From Ustulina deusta (Eukaryota; Ascomycota; Sordariomycetes; Xylariales; Xylariaceae), in NCBI GenBank assembly GCA_023159155.1, contig JAJNNX010000036.1:124001-188000 (forward strand): a DNA stretch of 64,000 bases, given 5' to 3'. The notes under the pieces were generated by a model. That model saw nothing but the letters and a program-made list of their open reading frames with translations. It searched no databases and was not told the origin of the DNA. Numbering within the stretch: the first letter of the stretch is position 1; each line of letters starts with the position of its first letter. A program made the translations under genes and the position numbers. Of the stretch, positions 26,498 through 39,371 are shown piece by piece.

Positions 26498-29400
26498 GGT
26501 TAGGGTCTCGAGCTAATAATTGCAAGCAAATTAATGTGAAAGCCAATCCCAAGCGCAAAGCGCGAATATCCAGCTGGCCATGGGCGGCCAATCTTCAAAT
26601 AGAGTACAAAACTCCCCCTGTTAATACTTTTGGCATCACCCAAGAGACGATCGCTTGGTATTTGAATGGAACCGGGACTAATCTACGAAGATTGAAGCAT
26701 ACAAAAAGTAAAGGAGACCTACATTCTAATAGTTATTTTCCGCTTAACCGGAGGTTGGAATGCATTGTTCTGGAAGAAAGATACCCCACGGCGGTCGTTA
26801 TGTTTCGCACACTATTCCCCACGCACTACTATTCTTTATCATATCACGACACGAAGACCCAAATAATAATACTTTGAAACTTGAAAGTATAGCTACCTGC
26901 TTCTGGAGAGTTGACTGGACGAAAGGTGCTTGGATAATAGGCTTACTAAAGCGTAGCCCTTGGATATTAGTAGTGATATGATCATTTTCCACTATTAATG
27001 GTGTGTGGCTGACTTGAGCTCAGCTCAAGCTTTTGATGCCACAATCATTTCCACACCGAAATCTATAGAGCAGTATAGATACCTACAGGGAGTTGAAGTG
27101 CGTAAGTTTCCATTCCTTGTATACACATGGGTTCCTAGGCTCTCCACTAGTGCAGTGCGTGTGGCGCTAGGAACGAGCCAGATACAAGCCGTGAATGGAA
27201 CTTGTGGAGCTGGACAACGTCCCTACACCCTCGCTCTCCATTGTTGACGGTGAACCCAACGAGCTACCGCCCTGTATGTACTTTATAAGACCCTGATACC
27301 TGTATTCGGAGCTGCATTATGCCTACATATAGTTGGTGGATTTGGTATGACATAAATAAGGTGCAGTATGCCCTTCGCAACGAGCAAGCGATTAATTACA
27401 ACATAGCTCTGCTTATCATCTGCTCGAGGTGTTTTATGCAGGCTCCATCACATTGACTAGGTAGGTCTGTACTTCTATCTCACAAGCGCCTCGTTTCTAG
27501 CACTCCGTCCAAGCTCGGTGTGTCGCGATACCGGCGTCACAAATGCGTCTTCTGCCCAGACGCGGAATTGACGAGTCCAACGAGTGCAAAGACTGCTTTG
27601 TTTGCCATGTTTGTTCTAGATGTGTCTTAAACGTTGTTACCGACAGAAAATCGTACGAGTATGCCATGCGGCCCGAGAAGTCAGGAGAACTAGCAGATCT
27701 TAATTCGATGTTTTCGGGCTCTAAACGCCCAGTGCGTGTACAAACTAGAAATATCCCACATGCCATACAGTACATTATCCCGAGAGGACCCAGAGCCATG
27801 TTTTCAGATGTTTCGAGTTCGTATTGACCTGGTTGCTTAGACGGAATGCAATCACACCGGATTGGCCTCCAGCACAGATTCCTTGTTACAAGCCTAGTTA
27901 CCCCTCTCTCCTCCTCGCCGTCTTCGGTAACACACTTAGTGTAGATAGTCCTCAGAAAATGACGCCAGCGCGACAGAGCCCTTCAAGAGTGGATCATGTT
28001 TTGGCCAGATCTGCAGGTAACTCCATTTTTGAGAGTCCCGCTTGCACAGGGGTGCAAGCCGACTCGATGCGTGTTATACAACTAGCTCGCCAAGTCAGAG
28101 CAGGGCGGTCCCCGACATGGCAACATTGGTCCGGATACATTCCCATTCGATGATGGGATCCCCATCACAATGCACCCGTGGGGAAACATCAGCGCCCAAC
28201 TTTTAGTGTAGTGAAGTGCATGAGTACGGGTGCTGAATCTATCACATGACGAATTCGATTTTCCATGCAAAATTAGAGACATTCACCGAAGAGAACAAGG
28301 AGATCCCCAATGAAATTCTACTGCAGGTGGTCCTAACAAACAGCTACACAACATGATTGTTTTTTTTGGAATCATTCATACATTAGTGAGACTGGGTAAC
28401 CTCACCCGTTACTTCTAGCCGAGGCGGGTATCATCGAAGCAACACAACGGACATTGTCAGTGTGTCCACAACGCACAAGGAGGCGGCTGTCGAAATAGAT
28501 CAAGGTGCGTTCATAGCGGCTCCCCTGAGACTCCCTAGGCTTGCAGATCTGGCAGGTCGATTCCCACTAGGTATCCCAACCAGGTTCTATAGATCTCCGG
28601 TATGAGAATAGAGTTTGCGACTCCCTTGGTTCGGTTTCTAAGGTTCAGCAACTGCCGACCTCGCCTCATCCACCAGTCACAAATTCGCATCATTCATGTT
28701 AACCATGGGGATTCTGAACTCTATTTGAACTTCATCGATAGACAAGGCAACACTGCATCAGCATAGGTGAGTATAGGGTAGGGTCTTGATGATGAAGGGA
28801 AATGAATAGAATAATTCTGAACCAGACTCCCAGCCCAGATTGTTATACCAAGAATATGTTATTTCCAAAGTATTTAGAAGTGTACGTGTAGGCTCTTTGT
28901 TCACTGTGAATCTGGCTCTCAATTAGGTACCTACTTACTCAATTCTTCATGGCATATTCGTGCAGAGTCTCCACCATTGAGAAACTCGCCTGAAGAGCCC
29001 TGCAACACACATGCGGAGGAACTGTGACCAGAAAGCTGTACCGTAACATTTCATTTACTAACCAATAATGGGACGAATGTTTGGCAGTTGCAAAGCCTAC
29101 TGTATCCCCCTGAACCAGTATGCGTCCAGACATCCACTACACTCCAGCACTTTGCTGCGAATGAAGAGAAGACTAAGCCCTGTGCATCCCTGCTTCTATG
29201 CCTACCGTAGACCCTTATCCCAGGTTTCGCGGTGACCTGTGTACAAGCCGTGCAATTCTACTATATCCCTTTATCTGTAATATAACCAAGCCTAGGTAAC
29301 CCGGCATTCTGATTGATCAGATGGCTTGCCAGGGTCATTCCGTCGGGCAATAGGTCCGAAAGTATTTTTACACCACATTTGACCTCTGCCATTTAAAACC

Positions 29401-30122
29401 CACATGATTTCCGAGCCTTGCAGACAGTAAGTACTAAGGGAAGGAAACAGTAGCAAAGGTTCCATAGGAAAGATACAGATTACTTACCGAAGACCGTATG
29501 TTGTAACCGCACGGAACACCTTTTTGTGGCGTAAACATGTACATTTGATGTCACACGCGCTGCACTACTTACAAATTGCTTATCGCCTTGGCATGAAAGA
29601 AAAGAGCTGGGAAGGAAAATCACAGCGCATCTCGCTTCAGCACCAAGAGCCACACGAAAAATGAGTGTCCATCGTATCTGATGTGAGTATGCCTTAGTGT
29701 GGTGCGATAAACGAGATGAGAAAACAGCGCCAGAACAAATTGCGTCGTCATATACTACACTAGATATACGCTGCATGAGGTCTGTGGAGAACCTCGATTA
29801 CCCAAGTCCTGATAAGGTACACTATGTGTACTTAATTCCCGGAGATTATTGCCAGACTAACCTCGAGCAGCGTAGAGTGAGTGTACTTGAGCTTGCGAAG
29901 TCGTGGAGAACAAGAAAATAAAAGCTCCATTGCTACAGTACACTCCTCTCCGCTCAACAATGATAGCTCGAGGAGATGTCCCTTCTCCATACATTGGTAA
30001 TGAGTGGACATAATTATCTACAACTAAGCTAATTAGCTCAACTTGCGCCTGTTTCTAGATGGCTTCCGAAGCAGAGAACCCCAAAACAGTATATGTACAA
30101 GTGTATTCACTAAGCTAGAGTC

Positions 30123-30137
30123 TAGTGTACACTACAC
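30123..30137. repeat. TAGTGTACACTACAC motif copy 2
   Basis: Exact match to the 15 bases at 22523-22537, containing the palindrome AGTGTACACT. A one-mismatch relative (TGTGTACACT followed by ACA) occurs near 49471. Confidence 0.7.
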
Positions 30138-31088
30138 AACACTGCAGGTGCTTCAACGCTGTAGTGCATGATGGACGACGGGAGGACACTGTTAGTTCTG
30201 TATCTTTGTGGGTCTCCCCAACCTTCAAGCGTCGATCACGCCCAGACATCCTCTTTACTGAGAGAGAAACTTCAAACAGGGTTTCCTTGGATATGTACAT
30301 GGTAGTCCGTTTGCATATGCTACCTACTTGCATCCCGAAGGATGTATTAAGCTGTTTCGGGTAGTTGAGGTCGCATAGGGGATCCTAAATAGGCTCTGTA
30401 ATTTCTCTTTTCAGAGCACAATGAAACTATGTGTATTACGCTCACCTTGCTTTTCTTGACCCACGTTGAAACGAAGGGTCGTGTTTGTAACCTGTCAAAG
30501 CTGCATTATGCACACCCCTCATCGGAGGATTCACCAACTGATGGTCACTTTTGCACTTTTCCCCCACTCGCTCTCTGATTTCATAGGGAGTACCCAGTGT
30601 ACATTACAGCTGGCACCACTACAATGTTCGAGCCATGAAAGATGCCGTGAATGGTTAGCTCATGCTGCAAGGAGGATCAAGAGCCGAGCTTACCCATTTT
30701 TTCTTTTTCTTTGCGCCCCTCTTGTGACCTCGGTCCTCCTGCAGCAAGGTTGGGTGACACGTCAAACTCCAAACTATAGTGGCCTCTTCTATATCCCCAC
30801 CTACAAGGGGTCAGGATGACATGGGAGCCAGAGTTTATTGAGACGATCCCACGCGAGGCCAGGGGGTGCAGGGTTGTCGCAGGCAAGCTTCCGCGAGCCG
30901 AAAACGAGGGTTCCCACCCACAGTGCGTTGGACTATTTTGCTGAAGATACCACTTCGAGTCTGGGCTTAGGCACGGTTTTGCCATTTTCAGCCTAGGATG
31001 TGCGGCGAGCATGCGAAACCGTTCCCAAAACGTTCGATGTGTACTCTTCCAAGAGTACTCACGCGCTACTTGTAAATGCCGGCCTACA

Positions 31089-31102
31089 CTACACTAGTGT
31101 AG
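31089..31102. repeat. perfect 14-bp palindrome CTACACTAGTGTAG
   Basis: The sequence equals its own reverse complement and is preceded by CTACA, so CTACACTACACTAGTGTAG reads as an extended member of the TAGTGTA/TACACTA motif family found in both deserts. Confidence 0.6.
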
Positions 31103-31987
31103 TTACATTCAAACATCCCATTCCACAGCAACTAGTTGTAGGTGCATACCTAGTGTATATGTTTTGACGGGCAAAAATGCTGCCGCTAAGAGACACTAAC
31201 GGATCTGAGTTCAGTAGCGCCAGTTGAGTCTAGAATTGTCACACAACTAATTAGCTGATCTCCAGGTGAGGTGGACCACAAGATATTATTGATATCTCCA
31301 AGTCGTCCAGTCAGAAGCTTTGGTGATCTGTGCTCATCTCGGAGCTCACGTTTCCTTACACCTAATTTGCAGTGGTGGCCTCGCAAACTTCGTCCTCCTT
31401 GCATGCCTCGTGATGTCGTTGTGTGCTGACGGGATAGGCGCTTAGATTAATGCCAGCTGTTCGTATCATCAAGCAGGTTATTATCATTGTCAGAGCAAAT
31501 GGTGTTAAACCACGCTTAAGCGGGTTGTGGTAACTCTTGTTGGCCGATACAACAAACACATGCATGATTACTTTTGTGGCCTGGGGAATTACCAAGATAT
31601 GAAAAGCGATGATACGATTTAGGGTCAGGCGATTTTGTAGTACCTACATGCAGAGGATCCCACTAAAGCAGCATTCAAATCAAAGTCGAAGAGTCCTAGG
31701 TTTGGGAAGCACAAGGTCTGCCATAAGAAAATCTCCAGCAGACAATCCCAATTTTGGCATATTTCCTACCAGGAAGGAACTTCTATTGTCAGAAACTGAT
31801 CTGTTATACGGTTCCTCTATTCTCTTCGCTCATAACAGGCGCCCTGTCGGGCTACATATCAACGCCGCCATATACCGAACGTGATGATAGTAGTCACCTC
31901 TTGACAGAGTAACCCTTTGGTGAGCTCACTTCCCATGCGAGGTGATCACAATTACCAGCCCTGGCCTGGCCCCCCCCCCTAGATTCC

Positions 31988-32014
31988 TTACACCCTGATG
32001 TTTACACCCTGATG
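31988..32014. repeat. 13-bp direct repeat TTACACCCTGATG, two copies
   Basis: Copies at 31988-32000 and 32002-32014, separated by one T, just right of a C10 run. No coding context. Confidence 0.8.
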
Positions 32015-33610
32015 TATTTTTTATGTGGCGGATCTCAGTCGCCAGTCGTCATTGTATGGGTAGCGAACAGTAGCAGAGTCGACGACTAGTTGAGACCCAT
32101 GGCTCGTTTAATAAGTTATTGATTGTACATTGGCTGCTCCGTGTAGTCACTCCTCAAATTGCTATACAGCTAAAGTTACTTTCAACGGTCCATCAGTCAA
32201 CTTATACTCGAGACGAATGAATTGAGTTATACCTTGGAATATCCATTGGACAAAGATGTTTGATCCAAATCATAGACTTGGCTGTTCCTAAATACCGAAG
32301 GCTGGTGGGGTCCTTTTTCCTGCGACAAGGGTTTTTAGGTTTTATCGTTTTCACCTTGTGCAGTCTGTGCGGTAACCAGTCTTGATTCGAAAATTGTATC
32401 GGGAATTATAATATTGTGTAATGCCCGGAAATAAAATGATATGATGTCAAGTTGTGGCACGAAGAAGTAGCATGTAGTATATAGGCAGGAGCTAACCGAA
32501 GAAGAGATTTGGAATCTTTCACGACTCAACGAGAACTTAGCACACTTATAACTCCTATTTCCCTACACTTAGAATTTATACAAGAAGCTATCTCTAGCAA
32601 TAGAACCGATTCCCATGACTTGTCTAGTGGACAGACTACGTTTAATTTGCCAAGATCAGGTAGTAACTGTTATACTGAATGGTCCAGGAGCTCTCTGCTA
32701 CATGTTTTGGATCTCGAGCCCAGCCATGAACTTTGTTCCATTAAATACCAGTTGGCTGCAAGTGGTTACCTTACACATATTATGAAGCAGAAAATCTCGT
32801 CGCCCGGTGGTTCCCCTATATCTGATTATGCTTCTGTTTAAGTCTTAAAGCCATTGTAGGAAGCTGGTGCGCAGTAACTATGATCTTCTAAGGAGCCTAC
32901 CGTCTTTGATTCGCTTCCACCAAATAAGGAATACCGGCCAGCAGCTTCAGGGGTGTCAGAAAGATTGAGCGTGTTGAACTATGGGAAATCTTAGAATTGC
33001 CTTAGATAGTGTCGTCCTCTCTAGCGCTGAGGTGTTAAATAACGGATCAGGTTGAAGATATTTGTATGCCTGCAAACACTAGATGTTCTAACTTGATGAC
33101 TTATATGATCTTCCCACGACGGACTATTGTTTAGAACTCTCAGATTTGATGGATTCGTCATTTGCGGTATAGCCGCTGCTTTTTCTTTTCCCGAGAAAAT
33201 GTCTTGAAGAAAATAATCAGGTGGTACACACAGATATGTAGTACCATTGCTTATCAACCAATACGTTGTACTTTTATATCCGGCACAAATTATGAAGTTC
33301 AACCAATCCATTGCGCAAAATTCGTCCTTCGATACATCCTGAATATCTCAACGCAAATCGTCACACGAATGACTATATCCACGGGCCATAAATCCCCCCC
33401 TCCGGGGGGCAGCCTCGCCATACATGAGTTCGTGTACAACGCATTCCCGACAAGCAATAGCCACCCTGCGCCTTGCGCACCACGTACGGCACCGCAACAA
33501 CAAGAATTACTACAACGAGGTCCCCGACTTGCGCACAAGGCGGAACGAGCCCAGTATACCCAGTCCGCGTAGCAGCGAATCCTCTCCCAACAGCCGTTGT
33601 GTGCTCGCCT

Positions 33611-33633
33611 ACATCTAATACATCTAATACATC
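33611..33633. repeat. 9-bp tandem repeat ACATCTAAT
   Basis: Two full copies (33611-33619, 33620-33628) and a partial third (ACATC/T) in non-coding sequence. Confidence 0.8.
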
Positions 33634-36186
33634 TGTACAGCATCCATTCTCCTACGACCTCCCCACCACGACCTCTTCGTTCTAGCCAGGCAGCCAGTGC
33701 ACAATAGTATGCCGCCACCGGATCGGTACAGGATAGCGTTGCAACTCGTATCCATATCATCCATCAGCAGGAGGGCGGGAATGCCTCCTCATTATTTACA
33801 TACACGGACCTGCGAGCTAGTCGAAGGGGGCACGGAATTTTGTGGAAGGCTATGAGGTTAGGTTGGCCGCTTAGCATCAACGGAACAATACCTACACGTA
33901 TCGCGCCTTCTAGGACAAAGAAGGTGTTCTATTTGTAGCAGAGACCGTTAGCATAGATGGCCGAGGCTGTTTGCGCAACAACAAGTGTCTATTATACCCC
34001 TATACCTAAGGTTCTGACAACATGTGCTATGGTGTCGATGGTGCCAATACGTAACTAGGCAGCGGACGCCGATCCCGCTCGTCCATGATACACCACCATC
34101 GCGATGAATGTGTGTCTGTGCTGCGCTAGAAGCCGAGTAGACCGCGGGACGGAACGTGGAGATTACCTTCGACTGACTACTTGCTCTGTGCTGTCCAGTC
34201 CGGCACCAAGAAGGGAGATTGGTTCCTTCCCGACGCCGTCGCTGAGGGCCTGCGCTATCGAGCATTGTGGTATTAGCTCGGCCGTGACGGACTTGCGAAG
34301 TGTTTAGAGACTTGGTCTATCGACCATGAGTAGGGCCCGTTTACTTCGCCATCAGCGTGACTCATGAGTGCAACAGCCCAAAGATCTTGTCCTCGGGATT
34401 TGCCACGTCAACATCTTGCATCAGTTGGATCAACTCCAGCGAGTCCATATTGCCGCTATTGTTCTTGATGTGTTGCAACTTTTGGGAGTTCCTGTTACAC
34501 ACACCACATTCATGTTCACGATTTAGGTTTCGTTGAAATGCTATTTTACTAGGAGGGTCGGTAGAGCTATAATTTTTATTTTCATCGGGTTCGCCACCAT
34601 GGACTCTTTGGTGAGGATGCTATCTAGGTGCTGCTAGTGAAAAGTTGCCACGAAACCTGTATTTGACAATCGGGGCGATGGCGACCCCTTAATGTTCACG
34701 TTCTGGCGAACCATGGCTAGGTAACAATTTAGATGGCCGTATTGTGGTGAAAAGCGCGTCCTGCCTGGTGATGATAATAAATACTATTGCTCTGGCGACA
34801 CTTGACACGAAAACAGTATTTCTACAGCGGACTGGTCTGACTTTGTCAGTGTGTCTTGGACACCCATGCCTCCCAGTGCAGAGAATCGAAGAGAAAACCT
34901 ATCAACTGAGGCTGTGTGGCCTTCCATGTCTCCAAAACCGACATAAACAGTGGCACGCCTGATTAGATGCAATCTATAAGACGAATCTGGGTGTTTTTCT
35001 ATCGAGACTCCGCTATAATACAGATAACATGAACCCAGATGTACTCTTCCCTCTGTTCGGGTCTGAAACCAGCACGAAGTCGCTTCAGCGCTCGCCCTGG
35101 ACTGGGTCGGCCATGAGAGAACCTGCCATTGCATAGAGGCTTGAGACCATCCGGCTATGGTCCTCAGCAATATGAAACAGCTCCTTACGTAGGGCCATTG
35201 ATACAGTCAACAGGGTAAGCCCTCGGTACCCCCGTTTTGAGTTTCAAACGCCAAATGATACTTCGCGGCCGAAATTTGAATCCGTTGAAACCAATCACGT
35301 CGTCAATGGAGGGGTTTCGTTCGCATTGGTACCCCTGTATTGAGATATATCACCCCTAATTGTGCTCTCTTGTTATAACAGGGGCTGAACTAGAGCTTGG
35401 AGAATATGCTCGGCTTCCGAATAATCTTCTATGATACCAATAGGTCCGTATACTTTCATTTAAGCACTCCGGAAATGAGGCAGAAATGCTAGATCAATAT
35501 GTACAATTAATTATCGGTCCTCGGTTGTTAGCGAGGCCGGCAATTGTTCCAACTAAGCGAGAGCTGAATACCTAGATGACTATAGAAAGCCGAGGAAATC
35601 TGTATTGAAGACCGAGGCCCTTGTTCCATAGCATATATCGCGTCTAATCTCTATCCGGCGAATTGCCTTCGCGTGGATTCCAGGTCGCGGAGAACTTATT
35701 GGCTCACTTCATCCCATCGCTCTACCATTGGGGATGAGCCGACACCGAAGAACATCGATGTGCCTTGAACAGCCATTGTCGCATTCCTTAATCACTGGGC
35801 AAGAGTCCTGGCCCGTCAGGAGCCCGACGGATAGCTGGCTAAGAACGTGGGTTTCATCTAATTGGTTGGGATTGGTCACTGGGGGCATTGTGAGTGATAG
35901 CCAATGCACAACAGCACGATGATTTTATGCGGAATTAGAGCAGGCTATAACTAGTCAAAAATTTGATGCCGATATGGTGCGATATGTGCCTCCATTTTAG
36001 TGAGACAATCACGACCTTGGAATCAGTAAAAGCTGGAATGTTGAGCCCATGAAGGCATGGTCTGGCTTCATACCTAACAATTTGGAAGAGGGCGATATAT
36101 CTGATATGGAAGGAGACCCAATATTTCCCACTGTAACACTATCTCCCACTGTATTCCAATGTAATTAGATAGACCTTGCCACGCCC

Positions 36187-36262
36187 TAATACCCCCAGGG
36201 AGGTTTACGATGTGGTGCTACGGCACCCCATACCGACGTTAAACAGAATCAATCAATCAATC
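36187..36262 (+). repeat. putative non-LTR retroposon 3' tail with (AATC)4
   Basis: The stretch contains a GC hairpin, GGTGC-TACG-GCACC (36214-36227), extendable outward to 36211 and 36230 with one mismatch. Next come CCATACCGACGTTAAACAG and four AATC units (36247-36262). A small hairpin followed by GACGTTAAACA and a short tandem tail is the layout of 3' ends of several LINE families and of the SINEs that borrow them. No reverse transcriptase can be read upstream, so this would be a 5'-truncated or fully decayed copy, or a SINE. This is an inference from structure, not from a sequence match. Confidence 0.35.
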
Positions 36263-39259
36263 GAAATCGGTAGAAGTATATAGATCATCGAGGCGACATG
36301 GTAAAAAGGCGAGTACAAAAAAGTAATTGATAGTGCACGGCCTGTTAGCTTTTTGGTGTCTGGACCTCAATCAGTCTACCTTAGCGAACATTTTCATAGT
36401 AAGACTAATATGCCCCTTATAGGTAAGATATGATCTTATACTTGAGTGGATGAAGTGAAGGTGGCTAAGGGGTGGTTGCATAGCCACCTGTGGCTACATA
36501 AACATGCTACTGTATTGTTAACACCATTAGGCTAACTAAATCTCGGAAAACTCTCCTTTAGTTAGTGATTGCGTTGAAATCAATTGCAATCTCTTATGTT
36601 CTACAAGTTTCCTCATTGAAAGCCCAGTTATTATACATGGAAGTGTAGGTTTGGCCTATCTCCTGAAGAAGGACGAGATGAGTACCCCCTTATACTGAGC
36701 TTACTCACATTGTCTACTTCAATATAATGCCAATAAATACCTCGAATCAACCGACTAGCAAGACTGAAGTCAAATTGTTCTAGGATAAGACGAACTTTCA
36801 CATGTCTATTGCAGTACTGCCTTGTATATGTTGATAGAAGTTTTTTCAAGGAGCTTGCTACGTGAGGATAAGCTGTTGCCCGGAAGGCCTACGCGAAGGT
36901 CATACACCGAAAGGGGGTTATACGCAGGTCTGGGTCTGGGTATTCAATAGTCAGCTATTTAGCTCTCACCTGGGATCGAGACAGTTGCTGGCCTCGCTAA
37001 CTTCCGAGGAACAACAATTAATTGTATATTGAAGTGGGCAATTGTGATTAGCTGTCCGTTACTCGTAGAAACATTACAATGCCCCTACGCTAGGAGATAG
37101 GCCAAGCCTACACTTCTTAGCATAGTAGTCACTCAGTTCTCGTGGGGAATCAATTGATCAAGTAAAAGAGACAAGAGAAATCAATTCATTCGCAGTCCTG
37201 GCTAAGTGTGTTGTGCTCCCCTAAAACTATCGCGAAATTCGACGCTCTTAGTGTTTTTACCGTCTGTACGAGCACAGCCACCAAGTGGCTCATATGTGTA
37301 CTAGACCCCTGTAGCTCACTTGCACCACTTCAATATATTGATGTAGCATTTCTGTCTCATTGCCTAAGGTTTGAGAGAAGCCATAGGAGAAGGTATAGGA
37401 CTGGCCATCGGACTTTAGTACAATAGAAGATTATTGGCAATTAGAATGCATTATCCAAGCCTCTAGTCAAACCCTTGTTATATATGCCCAGCAAATACAA
37501 CCGTATCAAAGCTTGTTGATAGCTCGAGAGCCGAAGAATTACGAAAAAGCACTAGGAATCTTATCCTGCTTATTTCAGGAGATACAGGGAGCTTCGGAGT
37601 TGTGTCTATCTTTATCAAGGCCTAGAAATCTCTGCTAGCTTGCGTTGTGGGCGGAGACAGGTGGTGAACTAGTAAAACTTTAGTCAGAAGAGCTCTCGTG
37701 GCTATAGGCTTTCCTCTCACTGTGGGTCACGAAATAGTAGTAACATAGTAATAGTGATTACTAAACTTGTCTCACTAACAAACCATTCGGTATGGTTACA
37801 GGTTTCTGCATCTGTTCCTCCATTCCACGTTCCCATAATAAGAGTTTGATTAGTGCGGTTAGTGTTTCTCTTGTCGATTTTGTGAATTTGTATATTCTTC
37901 TTTTCCTTTGTTTGGTTTAAAGGTGGTTGCCATTAACTTACAATCATTGTTTTATCTCTAACCCAGGGTTCAAGTTGAAAGCTTAATAAACTAAGGAGTA
38001 TTCAGCTTCCACGGCGGTTATCCAAACTTAGTGATTCACAATACCTATTGCATGTATTGCAATTTCGATATATCATTTAGGCACATATACTATCCTGCTT
38101 CTTTGGCTTCTGATATGTTAGCTTACGAACGGTGAAGGCTATCTAACCCTATTATTCCCTAAAGGCTGTTAATAAACTAGAAAGTTGCTCGATTTCTCGC
38201 GTATAAGGGTCTATTGATGACTAAAGACTAACATCGCACAATAGTTCATATATCCCTCTTCTTCTAGGTCGAATTTTAAACCCAACACCCTTAAACGCCT
38301 AATTTCCTGTGTAAAAAAATATGTTGCGTACGGCCTATGCTCTGGAATATAGGAGCACGCAGTAGAAGATCCTGCGAGGCATTGTTCTTCCGTGCCCTCT
38401 AGAGGTTTCCACCATCCTGGCGTCTCCCTTTTTATGCCGGCCCGGAATAAATTAAACAGAAGTAAATTCTAGAATACGAGCCTTAGGGCTCCTGACCGAC
38501 ACCGTTTCATATATTCGACCGAGCTATAGGTAACTCTGCGTTAAAGCTCTAAGCGTCAACATACTGCAAGAAGATTGAATTTCCCGCCAGGCTGTTATTA
38601 TAATAAACTTCGGTGGATAACCTTGACATCGCTGTATAGGGCAATAAAAGCCAAACATGGGTGGAATGCGAGGGAGGGTCGTATTTTTTCAGGAATGGGC
38701 TGTTATTTCATTGTTCTATAATTGTAGTATCGTGCCATACTGGCAACATGCAGACCAAAACTCGCTATCACAGATGGTTATTAGGTGTTATTGGTCAAAC
38801 CGCGGCGATACCGTGATAAGATAGGCTATGTACAAGTTGAATGAGATGACATTGCATTTAGCTTATTCATCTACCCCGAAGTTGATTTACAATCCATCCG
38901 ATCCTGGAGGAATAGTTGGACCTTCCCATGGAAAACATAGCGTTAGGAACGGATGGTTGCAAGTTCTGGACTAGACTAGGTAGTAGATGTCGAATGCATT
39001 GAGCGCTCGGAGTAACGGAGTGATGGAGCACCCCCGCTCTGACTCAGCATCATGTACGATAAGAGGCTGGAAACTAAACGAAAGCACGAATGTGAAGCTG
39101 GAGCGGTAGTCTCATAGGCTTTGGAAGTTGCAAACTATACGTGAATAAGCAGGTGAAGTTATCGGGGCCTACACATAGTGGTGCATGACAGCATCCACTC
39201 CTAACATGATGGGGGGATGATAACAGAGGTGCCAGTGTGTGCAAAGTTGGGCTCGAGTT

Positions 39260-39267
39260 TATAAAAA
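39260..39267 (+). promoter_or_regulatory. TATA box of the GFA-domain gene
   Basis: TATAAAAA lies about 112 bases upstream of the start codon at 39372, a usual spacing for a fungal TATA element with a short 5' leader. Confidence 0.5.
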
Positions 39268-39371
39268 GGGCGCGAGTCTTAAGTCTGGGTTACCAGCGCA
39301 CTCTACTATCAGAATACGCTCGAAACTTGACAATTATCTATACCAATTGCTTGGCGAACAGTTCTACCAAC

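Larger units (their letters stand above)
26498..39371. other. 12.9 kb gene-poor region downstream of the velvet gene
   Basis: No gene could be supported. ORFs reach only about 150 codons (for example minus strand 33299-33760 and 34784-35170) and show no recognisable domain. The region contains a 15-base GTGTACAC motif copy at 30123, a 14-bp palindrome at 31089-31102, short tandem repeats at 31988-32014 and 33611-33633, a C10 run at 31970-31979, and a LINE-like 3' tail with (AATC)4 at 36187-36262. Sequence between about 36 and 39 kb appears the most AT-rich of the window. I saw no long terminal repeats or transposase/reverse-transcriptase motifs, but heavily decayed elements would not be visible by eye. 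Confidence 0.5.

Noticed and set aside
33299..33760. 153-codon minus-strand open frame in the right desert
   Set aside because: Cys/Arg/Trp-rich composition typical of a chance frame; overlaps a 9-bp tandem repeat; no domain.
34784..35170. 128-codon minus-strand open frame in the right desert
   Set aside because: No family resemblance, no coding-type third-position bias, stops crowd both ends.
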